The notes under the pieces: generated by a model
Seen by the model: only the letters and a program-made list of their open reading frames with translations
What the model was told of the DNA's origin: nothing
The model's database searches: none
Program-made: the position numbers and the translations under genes
Part shown: piece by piece, positions 9,000 through 18,087 of the stretch
How the letters are laid out: the number at the start of each line of letters is the position of its first letter
Position numbering within the stretch: the stretch's first letter is position 1
NCBI GenBank assembly: GCA_004151065.3
Contig: NWUY0300027195.1
Span: 20,966-42,709, forward strand
Length of the DNA: 21,744 nucleotides
Direction: 5' to 3'
DNA from: Larix sibirica
Lineage: Eukaryota; Streptophyta; Pinopsida; Pinales; Pinaceae

Positions 9000-9780
9000 G
9001 ACTTAAGGAAGTGATAAAATCCCCAAAAAAATGAAAGTCAAACCATGAAATTGACCATTAGAGTTGAGGTTGCTACTTGTCCTTCAAAATGTGTGACCAA
9101 CTCGCTATTATTGCCCCAAAAGGCACAACCTAGTCCCAAAAAGTGAATTTCAAGTCAAAAACTGTCATTTCCCACTTCCCTAATGAAGTAGGGGCCAAAA
9201 GCAGATACAACCCTTGAAATGGTCCAAAACTAATAATGGATCTAGCTTCAAAAACTATTATTTCTCCACTAAGCAATCAAGGAGATGGAGAGTGTACACA
9301 TTGGATTTATATCTTTCTCTTAACCACTCTTATGCCTATAAAAAATCCCTCAATGTCACCATTCCATACACACAATTTCCATATCATAAACACGTGGTCA
9401 CTTTGCCGAAATTCCTCCAGAAATAGAATGATACCATACTAGACTTTTTACTTTTTCCATTGAGGAGATCCATTTTTAATGTTTGGATGGAGATTGGATA
9501 TCACAAAAGGAGACGTACGAACCTTCCCTTGGACAACTATGGAAGTCCCATATACTCTACATTGTACTAATGTGTGACTTAGTAACATTCTTTGTAATAT
9601 CAATGAAAACACATTCTCTAATTTTATGGATTCTATCTTGGTGATCTATGTTTGCAATGTGGTTTGAAGAGTGTGGATCGATTTTTTTCCTAGTGAATCT
9701 ACTACCAAGTATTGCACAACCCTTTGATGGGTGCTCATCACTACTCTTTTGCACACCTGCGCGAGAAATCACATACTACA
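9000..9780 (+). repeat. Probable 5' LTR of gypsy relic B
   Basis: No protein is evident here. The right end is set by CATACTACA just before the primer-site-like TTTGGTGACTC. The left end is a guess: TGATAAAATCC at 9012 is a candidate TG start. A TATA box lies in the middle. Short overlapping reading frames at 9214-9442 fall inside it and are not supported as genes. Confidence 0.45.
9336..9345 (+). promoter_or_regulatory. TATA box in LTR of relic B
   Basis: CTATAAAAAA in a GCC-CTATAAAAAA-TCCC context, about 440 bp before the LTR end. It is a plausible LTR promoter element. Confidence 0.45.
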
Positions 9781-9783
9781 AAT

Positions 9784-9800
9784 TTTGGTGACTCCCACCA
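9784..9800 (+). other. Possible primer-binding site of relic B
   Basis: TTTGGTGACTCCCACCA a few bases after the LTR-like end ACTACA. Plant gypsy elements often have TGGCGACTCCACTGG-type primer sites, and the match is partial. Confidence 0.4.
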
Positions 9801-10689
9801 TTCAAGTGGATATTTCCCTTAAACCCGATGTCACATAGAACATCATTTTAGGTGCTTCTTGTACCCCTAAAGAAATCGCCTCTATAAGGACCTTTTTAGG
9901 ATTTTTGTGACATTTTCACTTGGTCCTACTCTGAAATGGTAGGACTCGACACTGTCATAGTTGAACACCATATTCATTTGTGGCTCGACGTCAAACTTGT
10001 ATGCCAAAAACAAGGACCTGTACATCCTTCCAATGCCCTAGCCATTAAAGTTGATATTTACAAGTTGAACAAATCCATATTCCATTTATCGAATTGCATA
10101 CACCACTTGGGTATCCAATAATGTTCCATTTAATAAGAATCAAGGAACCCTTTGATTTTGTAATAATTTTTGATATCTCAACAAGAGTATCCCAAAGATA
10201 AATTCCCCCGCCCCCTTCATTGACCAAATTATCGGGGTATAACCAAATCCAAATCCACCAACAGGACCAGTATAAAACTACTTCACCACCCCATGGGGAA
10301 CATTCGCTTACTAAGTCATGCCATTCGGAATAAACAATGTTGGAGCCACATTTCAATGTGCCATGTCATATTTCTTTCATTATATGGTCCACATCATCCT
10401 AGCATACTTGGATGACCTTACTCCATGTTCTAAGAAACGCTCACAGCATCTCGAAGATCTTCGTCAGGTTTTCCTTAGGTGTTGCAAATACAACATACGC
10501 TTGAACCCACTTAAGTGCATGTTTTTCATTCCTCTTGGTCGAATGTTGGGATTAATTATATCTAGAAAATTGATCACTTTTGATACTTTAAATATTCAAG
10601 CCATCATTGACTTTCCCCCTCTCCCAAGGATATTGTGCCAATTGAAAAGTCTTCAAGGCAAGCAAACTTCTTACATCGTTTTATCCTAG
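9801..10689 (+). pseudogene. Ty3/gypsy reverse transcriptase relic lacking motif A
   Basis: Pol sequence begins at once after the primer site (IQVDISLKPD, then GASCTPKEIAS near 9850-9880). The RT N-terminus is GLDTVIVEHHIHL (from 9939). A second phase gives NQGTL and YLNKSIPK (about 10133-10195), and a third gives FPPPP and SGYNQIQIHQQDQYKT (about 10200-10280). MPFG (10318) follows, then AYLDDL with the motif-C YLDD at 10405-10416, LNPLKCMF and GRMLGLIIS. Between FIDQII and SGYNQI about a dozen residues are missing near 10231, including the usual motif-A MD aspartate. A single-base frame change near 10660 links to the next segment. The enzyme would make cDNA; this copy is dead. Confidence 0.85.
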
Positions 10690-11472
10690 ATTATGCTGCC
10701 ACTGTTCATGGATTCTTGAGTTGGATCTATTCCAACGTCCCTTTCATATGGGACGAGAAAGCACAAGCTTATTTGGATGCCTTAAATTGGGCTCTTACTT
10801 CAACTCCCATGATTAGTCCTCTAGACTTTATGAAGGATTTCATCCTTTATATCTCAACCTCACATCATGTTGTGGTTGGAATGCTCATCCAAGAGGATGT
10901 TGATCGTCAGGAACATGTCATATACTATGTTAGTAAGAATTTGTATAGGCCCTCTATTGCATACCCTCGTGAGGAGAAGTTAGCCTTAATCGTAGTATTT
11001 TCCATCCAGAAACCCCATCATTACATTCTCATGAGCAAAACCAAAGTCGTTATAAACTTGAACCCTATGTTATATCTCTTGAATCGATACCTCATTCAAG
11101 GAAGAGTTATTAAGTGGATAATTATCCTTCAAGAGTATGATCTCAATTTTGTGACTCCCAAGAGTACAAAGGCTTTGGCCTTAGCGGAGCTCATCATGGA
11201 CCTACCCTCTGAAACCTAATCATCCCCTATTTAGGATCATCTTCCGGATGAACATTTGTTCACTGTTTCTTTGGACGATCCCTAGTATGGGGATATTCTT
11301 ATTTATTTTCACACTTAAGATCTCGGTTCTCACCTCAACCTCGATAATCATCTTTTAATTCATCACAAAGCCCCTCGATACCTCCTTACTGGCGATGTTC
11401 TATACCAACATGCCATCGATACAATATTACGATGATATCTCACTCATGATGAGGTTGAATGGGTCTTAAATG
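10660..11472 (+). pseudogene. Ty3/gypsy RNase H domain and start of integrase
   Basis: An open stretch of 194 codons (10635-11219) continues the RT after a one-base frame change: ANFLHRFI, the thumb/connection region with VPFIWDEKAQAYLDAL, then the RNase H-like domain with DFILYIST, VGMLIQED, EHVIYYVSKNL and YPREEKLALI. WIIILQEYDLNFV and ALALAELIMDLP close it. Beyond the stop at 11217 the same phase still reads DEHLFTVSLDDP, YGDIL and VLYQHAIDTILR up to about 11472, the linker and beginning of the integrase zinc-binding region. The integrase core is absent. This is the best-preserved coding stretch in the window, but it has no start of its own. Confidence 0.85.
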
Positions 11473-11519
11473 GGTAATTTTGGGTAATTAGGGGTTAATT
11501 AGTGATAATTTAGGNAAGC
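11473..11519. other. AT-rich junction containing the single N
   Basis: A GGGTAATT/GGGGTTAATT/GTGATAATTTAGG stretch with the ambiguous base at 11515. Gypsy relic B ends on its left and the minus-strand LINE starts on its right. It may be a true breakpoint filler or an assembly join. Confidence 0.6.
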
Positions 11520-11689
11520 GGTTGTTCCCCATACTTTATCCCTTCCCATAGAGAAATTTAAATCCCATATGACTATCAGGAAATCCTATCTGACCAGATC
11601 CATCCGAAAGATTTTTTACCAAAAGGCTTGTCTGTTTTGATAAAGCCCATATTGATTCATGACAATGATTTATTTTCCCAGCTCTTGAG

Positions 11690-11974
11690 AAAACAACAAT
11701 GTTCCCAAACTTGAGGCACATGAACAAATGTTAGATACATATAGGTTTCTTTCTTTCCATCCCGATATCAAGCCCCATGACCTACCTCTAGCATCAATGA
11801 AGGATAAAACCAAACCCCCAACAAATTATCTAATTTAGATACACATTTGGATCCTTCACCCATTGTTTCTTGCAATAAAAATATATCATGTCGGTGGATT
11901 TCCACTAGCCTTTTTATAGCTAATATTTTGGAGGGATGCCCCAACCCTCGATATTTTATGGAGAGGAAAATCAT
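11690..11974 (-). pseudogene. LINE ORF2, endonuclease N-terminus
   Basis: The ATG at 11974 opens MIFLSIKYRGLGHPSKILAI, followed by RLVEIHRHDIFLLQET. This is the standard beginning of plant L1 ORF2, where N-C-R-G-L-G and FLLQET (catalytic Glu) belong to the endonuclease that nicks the target DNA. The Trp-Asn-Cys of the consensus is Ile-Lys-Tyr here, so the metal-binding Asn is lost. After about 65 codons the frame breaks; GLISGWKER-like sequence continues briefly in another phase. The RT and C-terminal parts are absent. Confidence 0.85.
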
Positions 11975-12439
11975 GGGTTCACCCCCACTAGGTATTTTTC
12001 CCTAAGATATCCAATCAAAGATAGTTGTTTCCCAAACTTAACTTCTATGTTTACCTTTTCTTGGGTAATGGAGATCAAAGACTTTCTGCCACAACCTGCA
12101 TTCCTGAAAAAACTTCATAGCCAAGACCTCCATCCATAGTCCCCTCGGGAAGTGTCACACCCTCTTTTTTGGGTCTAAGGTTGTATCTATGGGATATACC
12201 TGTAGGGATATCAAAGGATTTACTCTTCACAAGATCCTACGTAGATACAAGGAATCTCACCTCATCAAAAACCCTATCCATAGAGGGTTCTTTAACAATT
12301 ATGGGGAACTTTCCAACCGAAAAGTGAGATACCTCTTAGGAGTGTGTCTCATATAATGGAGTCCCATCCTTCTCATTGCTAGGTTGAGTTTGCTCCAAGT
12401 TTCCCTTCATATCTGAAAACAAGATAATGTCTGAAAGAT
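11975..12439 (-). other. ORF1-ORF2 spacer of the LINE
   Basis: Low-complexity, stop-rich sequence between the end of ORF1 and the ORF2 start. It may include the poorly conserved ORF1 C-terminus. A short reading frame at 12336-12530 on the minus strand may be part of that tail. Nothing else is recognised. Confidence 0.4.
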
Positions 12440-14177
12440 TAATTGGGGGTGTGGAGGTAGGATTTGAGAGGTACTTACAAAAGTCCTTCTCACCATTTAG
12501 AGTGACCACGATGAGCTTTATTTTACACATATATCTTTTCTCCTCAGCGTGTCCCCAATATTTATTCCCAAAATACCCCCTTCACCTTGCTCACCAAGCA
12601 TGTCATGATAATTTTTTAGCGAAAGGTCGAGTGTGTCTTTCGCCCCTTCCTCTAGAGTCCTCGTCTCACTGACCTCAACATATTCCTTCAAACCGTGGGG
12701 TGACATCCTTTTTACCCACACCAATTTCCTGGTAGGGGATGTAGAGTTATTAATAGCATGCCCATATCGGTGACATCTCATACACCTTATGGGATCCCCA
12801 TATAGTCAAGGGATCGAGTATGTGAATGTGTTCCCTTCTAGACTATCATTTTGACTTCCAGACCATCACGTAGATCTAAACCAACCAATATCCTTTCCAC
12901 CACCATAATTCCTAAATCCAAGAAATTCATATCTGCGTCCAAAAATGTCCCAAGCTTATTTCTAATTTCCTTAAACACATCAAAGGACCAAAATTCAATG
13001 GGTAAGCTTAGGAGCTCACCCATATCGAAGTGAAGTCCATATCTTCCGTACGAGCATAAAAAAGGTAGACCAACCGTTCAAAAATAGAGGGGTGGTTTCC
13101 CACTTCCAGAAACCATTCCTGATTTTTTTTGCATCCTCCATAGGTCTGAACAGGAATCCCATCCAACCTCGTGTGAGGATAAAAAAATCTAGAGAGTATC
13201 CCAATAGACGTTTCCAAGTTTCCCTAATCCATCTCTTTAAAGTCTTCTCACTCATGCGACGACTGAAGAATTTTACCACCAAGATTTTCTCCGAATACCC
13301 CATAACTTCATGCACCTTGATGTTCTCATCTAAGACTAATTTCACCTCAGAAGCTTTTTGTTTAGCACACTTTACTGTTTTCTTTGTTGATATCCTAGAG
13401 CCTTCTGTTCTAGTTTCCAATAAGGAGTCTGAAGTGCCAATATACACATTAGTTAGTTTCTGGGATGATTTTGAACCATCTCGCACATAACTATTCCTCC
13501 ATGGTTCATCTCCTATCAACAGGGGTGCACCACTCCGAGGATCCCCAATGTGCTTCAAAGAATGTCTTGAGGGATTAACAGACGGTGTAGTCGCAGTCAC
13601 CTCTACATCTCCCACCTTCTTCATCGAAGGAGGAAGCCACCGAATCCCCTCATCTTTAGAATCCTATGACACCAACTTTAAAACATAATCGAAACTAGAA
13701 CCTTCAACAGTGGAGAAACAAAAAGGAATCTTTCATGATATGGCTTGTTTGTATCCACAAAGGAATTTGACGATGACCCCCCCAAGGCAAGCCATTTATC
13801 CTTAACTCCTATTACATCCTTATTCTACATATTAACAACCCCTGAAATTTGCTGACAACATGACCATCATACCTCGCCAACTTAGTCCAAATGCAAGGAT
13901 CCATTAGTTCTGTCCAAGTAAGAGGATGTGATCCATGCGCTTTTTCAAAAAACGCAGAGTGTAAATGGGATCTCTAGAAAACCTATGGCACAACTAACCT
14001 GATAATTCCATTAATATTAGTGACTGTGATGTGATTCACCAGAGATGTGGTGGTTATCGAGAAACCTTACAGAAACAAAAAATCAATGTCGTTATCCACT
14101 CTATGTGATCTAGGGAGATTCCATATCTCTTGCCCCTCATAAGGGTCCGACAAGTAATCCACAAGGTCAAATTCCAT
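12440..14177 (-). pseudogene. LINE ORF1 (DUF4283-like RNA-binding protein), decayed
   Basis: The likely start is the ATG at 14177 (MEFDLVDYLSDP). A weakly conserved N-terminal part with stops follows. The 202-codon open stretch 13624-13016 holds the DUF4283 core: EVMGYSEKILVVKFFSRR, LKRWIRETWKRLLG, FFILTRGWMGFLF and FWKWETTPLFLNGWS. After a frame change near 13020 it continues with LLSLPIEFWSFDVFKEIR and NKLGTFLDADMNFLDLG (to 12838). After another change, MRCHRYGHAIN (from 12781) is the zinc knuckle. In the family ORF1 binds the element RNA. The open frame on the opposite strand (13092-13490) is its shadow. Confidence 0.8.
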
Positions 14178-14320
14178 TGTATAAAGAGGGATTAAGCAAC
14201 CAATAAAACCAAACACCACCTGATAGAAAGAAACCATCCTACTGAAACCCTAATGGACACCATCACCTCCCAAAAAGAAACCCTCCCACAAAAACCCTCC
14301 GTCAACATTGGACTCTTTAA

Positions 14321-14518
14321 CCAAGGCAGGTATATTGCAATGGTTACAATTCAACTTAAGTCAACTTTCAATTAATATGTGGTGTGCAAATTTTTTTCAT
14401 GGTTTTATAAATATTCATATATTAAACTAAATATTATCCCTACCGAGGCAAGTAAATTGCAATTGATTACTAGTCTATTAACATGTGGTGTGCAATTTTT
14501 TTGGCATAGTTTTCTAAA
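14321..14518. repeat. Short direct duplication
   Basis: Two related copies, 14321-14412 and 14443-14518. Both carry CCNAGGCANGTANATTGCAA, then ATTAANATGTGGTGTGCAA, a T-run and CATNGTTTTNTAAA. The second is shorter by an internal gap. They lie just outside the 5' end of the LINE and could be a pre-existing local repeat at its insertion site. Confidence 0.7.
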
Positions 14519-14535
14519 GTTTTCTTACTAGTATA

Positions 14536-14640
14536 TTTTTTTTGTAAGTAAGCATTTTGTATTACCTTTCATAAAATAAAATACAGTTACAGGTGCATAT
14601 ACAATATTCTAGGCCCGGGATACCAAAATTGGAAACTATC
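14536..14640 (-). mobile_element. Probable LINE 3' tail fragment, minus strand
   Basis: On the minus strand the sequence reads ATTTTATTTTATGAAAGG, then AATACAAAATGCTTACTTAC and eight A residues (14536-14543 as T on the plus strand). Plant LINE 3' ends often have this AT-rich form with a poly-A tail. Only about 100 bp remain, ending where the copia LTR begins at 14644, so the copia element may have inserted into it. Confidence 0.4.
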
Positions 14641-14939
14641 CTATGTTGGACATTGTGTTGTCATTGATGTCAAATGGGATTAATGTATTTTGTGGTCATC
14701 ATTGATTAGATTTGAAGCAAGCTCAAGAGATTCCGAGACCTTTTTGTACCAATGCTTGGATCCCTTGAAGAGTACTAGAAGAAGGCATGTTCCATCATTA
14801 GAAATATCCCTAAGAAGAAATATTTAAGTGACTTAAGGTCATCCCTAATAACCAGATCAAAAACATTGAGTTGAAATGTCACCTTGAAAAGACACAAGAT
14901 AAATTGACTAGGTCAGCCTAGTGTGCAAGGAAGGAGTCC

Positions 14940-14947
14940 TATAAATA
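14940..14947 (+). promoter_or_regulatory. TATA box in copia LTR
   Basis: TATAAATA about 300 bp into the LTR, following GGAGTCC. This would set the U3/R boundary roughly 30 bp downstream, near 14970-14980, leaving a very long R-U5 of about 1.4 kb that contains the 38-bp array. Confidence 0.5.
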
Positions 14948-15864
14948 AGAAATAAATTATGGCATTTGAGGCTTGAAGTATTTGGTCTAATATAAGGAGA
15001 GCGAGCTTGTAAATAAATATGAGGGACTAAAAGAAAAAGTCGAATCCAATAGCAGAGAGAAAGTAAGGATCATGAGATTATTGGAGAAGAAAGTGCGTAA
15101 ATCTAAGGGATGAATGGCAGTATCGAAACTTGAAGATGAAGAGCACAGATCGAGGGTGATTTATAAGAAGGTTTGAATCATATTCATACATTGTCATGCC
15201 CTTAAAGAAAATATTGTTACATAATTTTTTTGTGAATATTGGTACATTAGAAAATCTATTTGGGTATAGACAAATTAGCATCTTCTGATTTGAACAAGGA
15301 TCGTAACACCGCAATTTCAGTCTTTCCTAAAGAGCTTGATTGCAGATATTGAGTATTGAACTAAAGTGTAAATTGAAGAGAGAAGAAGGCTATTGGTATT
15401 TGAATTCTTAAATGGGGTGAAATGTTGGGTTTGCCTTGTTGTTGTTTTTTTGCATGTAATTATTAGTAAGGAATATATGTTGAAATCATAGAGATATGCT
15501 AAAGAAAAAGAGTGATGTGATTTGAGAATAGGACCAATGAAGAGAGAAACTAAAATGAAGAATAAAGGTGTGATTGGTTTAGATCTCTTCCTGAAATAAA
15601 AAATAGCACAGAGCTGTGTGAATTTTGAGGACATAATTTGAGAAGACGGAGCTTGCCGATATAATACATAAATGTGTATATTACAAGCAGTAAAAAGCAA
15701 AGGCTTGTGAGTTAATGAATAATGAGTGTAGGAATTGTTGTGAATAATTGTTAGCAGATCCAAGAGACATTCTTAATGAGGACTTGATTGCAGACAAGAA
15801 ATCTATTTTTAGATTGATTGAAGGCTTAAAGCAAAGCTTTAATGGAATAAATATATTTTACGGG

Positions 15865-16092
15865 CTAAGAAGAATAAGAATTGGGAAACCATTGCTTGTG
15901 GGTTAAGAAGAATCAACAAGGGGAAACCATTTCTTGTGAGCTAAGAAGAATCAACGGTGGGAAACCATTTCTTGTGAGCTAAGAAGAATCAAAAGTGGGA
16001 AACCATTGCTTGTGGGCTAAGAAGAATAAGCAGTGGGAGACCATTGCTCGTGGACATAGAAGATAAACAATGGGAAACCATTGTTCATGGGT
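15865..16092. repeat. Six 38-bp tandem repeats inside the copia LTR
   Basis: Unit starts fall at 15865, 15903, 15941, 15979, 16017 and 16055, an exact 38-bp period. The core is CTAAGAAGAATCAACNGTGG followed by GAAACCATTGCTTGTGGG. Copies 3 and 4 are most alike; the sixth is more worn and a partial seventh follows. There is no spacer structure, so it is not a CRISPR array. Confidence 0.92.
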
Positions 16093-16383
16093 AGAAGAAA
16101 ATTAGGTATTACCACTAATCTTGGTTGACCAGGAGACAGAGGTGGTCACCAATTTGATGTTATCTATTGAGTTTACCAATATAAATTACTGAATTTCCAT
16201 ATACATCTTGTGTCTACTTGTGTACTATTTATTGATGGTCACTTGAATGGTTAATGAATGCTTATATATGTTGATGAATGCATAAATGTGTTTGATGCAG
16301 TTCTTGGTTGATAGAAAATGTATTTCAAGTGCAAGACACTTATTCACCCCCCCCCTCTTAGTGTCCCTAGTGTGTTCAACAAT

Positions 16384-16395
16384 TGGTATCAGAGT
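16384..16395 (+). other. Primer-binding site (initiator-Met tRNA type)
   Basis: TGGTATCAGAGT lies two bases after the LTR end. The plant consensus is TGGTATCAGAGC, so only the last base differs. It primes minus-strand cDNA synthesis in intact elements. Confidence 0.85.
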
Positions 16396-16447
16396 AGGTC
16401 CTTCACACAAGTCTAACCAAATTGAAGGAGATCTTTGAACACACAAA

Positions 16448-16966
16448 ATGGATGGACAAATATTTATTTCCAAGAATGGAGCACCATTGTTTGATGGAAC
16501 CAATTAATTATCACAGAGTATAAGAATGAAGGTGTATTTGAAGTTAGTAGGATTTGATGTATGGAACTCAATAGTTTCTGACTACTCTCCACCAATGAAA
16601 GTGAAGCCCACAGCTCAAAAGGATGTAAGGAAGAACAACTCGATGACCATAGAAACTATACTTGGTGGATTGACAAATTACATAAAAGAGAACGTGGGAA
16701 AATACACCTCAACAAGAGAACTATGGCTCAAACTAGAAGATATCTACTCAAATGAAGAAGTGCTAAAAGAACAAGAGTCAGAAACCAAATCAAGCAACCA
16801 TGAAGGTAAGAATCTTTTAAAATGTCTTGTTTGTGATGACATAGGACATATTGTTGTTGATTTTTGCCATAAGAATGATAGGAGAAAGAGAAGAATCCAT
16901 ATGTTGAAGTTCCTAAAGAATCTGAGAATAAAGCTCGAACCCTTAAAAATATTGAAAGGAAGCTGA
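16448..16966 (+). pseudogene. SIRE-like gag, N-terminal part
   Basis: The ATG at 16448 (MDGQIFISKNGAPLFDGTN) matches the usual start of copia gag, where PLFDGTNY is followed by W-S-I-R-M. Here a TAA replaces the Tyr codon region at 16505, and SIRMKVYL resumes in the same phase. GFDVWNSIV, ILGGLTNYI and LWLKLEDIY follow, as in the UBN2-type capsid domain. The middle of the domain then seems deleted: NHEGKNLLKCLVC-DDIGHIVVDFC is a zinc-knuckle-like motif with five instead of four residues before the last Cys. Gag would form the particle. The frame is lost at 16966. Confidence 0.75.
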
Positions 16967-17460
16967 TGCATTCATTAGAGGAATTGAAGAAATTCAAAGA
17001 GAAGAAAGAGATGTCGGAAGAAATATTAGAAGAATCCAAAAGAAAAAATCATGAAGACCATGAAGAAGATGAAAGGACCATTGATTATCTAAGAATCCAA
17101 GTTGAAAAAGTAACAAGAACCAATAAGGAAGTGACAAGACAGCTAAAGAAGAAAAATGAAATATGCAATAAACAAGAAGCTGAAATTATCTCTCTAAAGA
17201 AGGAATTAGAAGAAGCAACCCATCTGAACTCAAAATTGAAGCTTGAAAAGAAAGTTGAAGAATCCCTACAAGGGCAACTCAAAGAGAAGGAAAAAGGCCG
17301 TCAAAATAAAGAACTTGAGATCCTTTCACTAAAAGAAGAACTGGCAAAGGCAACTAACACAAAATTAAAGTTTGAAAGGAGCATTGTTGTCTTGGATAAA
17401 ATTCTCAGCTGTCAAAAGTCTCCTTTTGATAATATAGGTATGGGCTATGGTAATAATTAG
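16966..17460 (+). pseudogene. SIRE-like gag, coiled-coil segment
   Basis: An open stretch of 164 codons, extremely rich in Glu and Lys, with heptad-like leucine spacing (EAEIISLKKELEEATH, LEILSLKEELAKATN). It ends VLDKILSCQKSPFDNIGMGY, which matches the LDEIL-SQRSP-D-GLGY motif that follows the coiled coil in SIRE-type gags. It is in a different phase from the preceding segment and overlaps its stop, so one indel separates them. The coiled coil is expected to mediate Gag self-association. The ATG at 16966 is not a real start. Confidence 0.75.
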
Positions 17461-18087
17461 AAAACCATGGAAGACAATGTGAGACTCATGCCGACATAAA
17501 TAAAATTTGAATAAAACCCTAAGAACCATGCAAAGTTTCTAGAAGCTACAACCTCAGTAATGATAACAACAGGAAGAGTAATCATAATCAACAAAGGAAT
17601 GATAAAGATGAAACTAGAAGAGTTGCTCCACCAAGGAGATTCATTTGTTTCTAGAAGGAATTCTCAAGCCAACTATAAAGGTCAGGAAGCTCCCCAAAAG
17701 GAAAAGTCTTCATTCCATGATAGATCGAGGAAGAGTACTCCATCAAGTCAAAATATTTTACTCAGGTACAAAGTATATTTTTGTGGTCATTGTTATTCAT
17801 GCAATACGTTTGGTCATAAAGCCATTACGTGTAAACAGGCAAAGAATGTCACAAGGAAACACCATGAAGGAAACAACATATTGAAAGGACATCAAGAGTT
17901 TAAAGAAAATTTACCACAAGGAAAATCAACTACCAGGTATCAAAGTTTCTTCCCTAATTATTGTTTCTCTTGTAATAAATTTGGACAGAAGGAAAGTGAT
18001 TGTAGAAGTAAGATATACTATCATCATCTAGGGCCAATTGCAAGCAAGTTTATACAAAGGATTGTCAAGGTGTGGATAAGTAAATAG
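17461..18087 (+). pseudogene. SIRE-like gag, zinc-knuckle C-terminus
   Basis: A third phase is open from 17560. It has a basic Ser/Arg/Lys-rich part (FHDRSRKSTPSS), then CYSCNTFGHKAITC (about 17797-17838), a canonical C-x2-C-x4-H-x4-C knuckle, and CFSCNKFGQKESDC (about 17962-18003), where the His has become Gln. Two knuckles spaced by about 40 residues are usual for this gag type and bind element RNA. The second would not hold zinc properly. The ATG at 17560 is internal to the original gag, which has been split by indels. Confidence 0.8.

Larger units (their letters stand above)
8985..11472 (+). mobile_element. Ty3/gypsy relic B, gag-deleted
   Basis: An LTR-like block with a TATA box ends at a primer-site-like sequence near 9784. 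It is followed at once by pol sequence with no gag or protease between. The pol resembles the lineage with AYLDDL and an HVIYY-type RNase H, which differs from relic A, so this is a separate element. It ends in the integrase N-terminus at about 11472 without a 3' LTR. Confidence 0.7.
11520..14330 (-). mobile_element. L1-type LINE relic, minus strand, 3' part missing
   Basis: On the minus strand the order is a leader (14330-14178), ORF1 with a DUF4283-like domain and zinc knuckle (14177 to about 12440), a spacer, then the start of ORF2 with an apurinic-type endonuclease (from 11974). The element stops near 11520 before the RT. LINE copies usually lose their 5' end; here the 5' half survives and the 3' half is gone, pointing to a later deletion or a join rather than incomplete insertion. 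Confidence 0.75.
14644..16381 (+). repeat. 5' LTR of SIRE-like copia element
   Basis: It starts TGTTGGACA and ends TGTTCAACA, an 8-of-9 terminal inverted match, and is followed by a good primer-binding site, so both ends are well supported. The 5 bp before it are TCCTA, the candidate target-site duplication; its partner is not in the window. It contains a TATA box (14940-14947), a 38-bp tandem array (15865-16092) and a C-run near its end (16347-16355). The reading frames seen inside it, including one of 148 codons on the minus strand (15317-15763), have no protein-family features. Confidence 0.85.
14644..18087 (+). mobile_element. SIRE/Maximus-like Ty1/copia element, 5' LTR and gag only
   Basis: A complete 1738-bp LTR, a primer-binding site and a long gag with coiled coil and zinc knuckles lie in order. 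The long LTR, its beginning TGTTGGACATTGTGTTGTC and the coiled-coil extension of gag are features of the SIRE/Maximus lineage. Recognisable sequence ends after the knuckles; protease, integrase, RT and the 3' LTR are not seen downstream. Confidence 0.8.

Noticed and set aside
9214-9442. Two overlapping reading frames
   Set aside because: Inside the LTR of relic B and overlapping the TATA box; both phases are equally open and have no motif.
13092-13490. 132-codon reading frame on the plus strand
   Set aside because: It is antisense to the LINE ORF1, whose DUF4283-like pattern on the minus strand is clear.
15317-15763. 148-codon reading frame on the minus strand
   Set aside because: It lies entirely inside the copia LTR, is rich in Ser/Thr/His/Tyr from AT-rich DNA and has no domain.
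15865-16092. CRISPR-like regular repeats
   Set aside because: Units are contiguous with no variable spacers, lie inside a plant LTR and have no cas genes near.
16728-17282. Minus-strand frames rich in Ser/Phe/Leu
   Set aside because: Antisense of the Glu/Lys-rich gag coiled coil, which always gives such frames.
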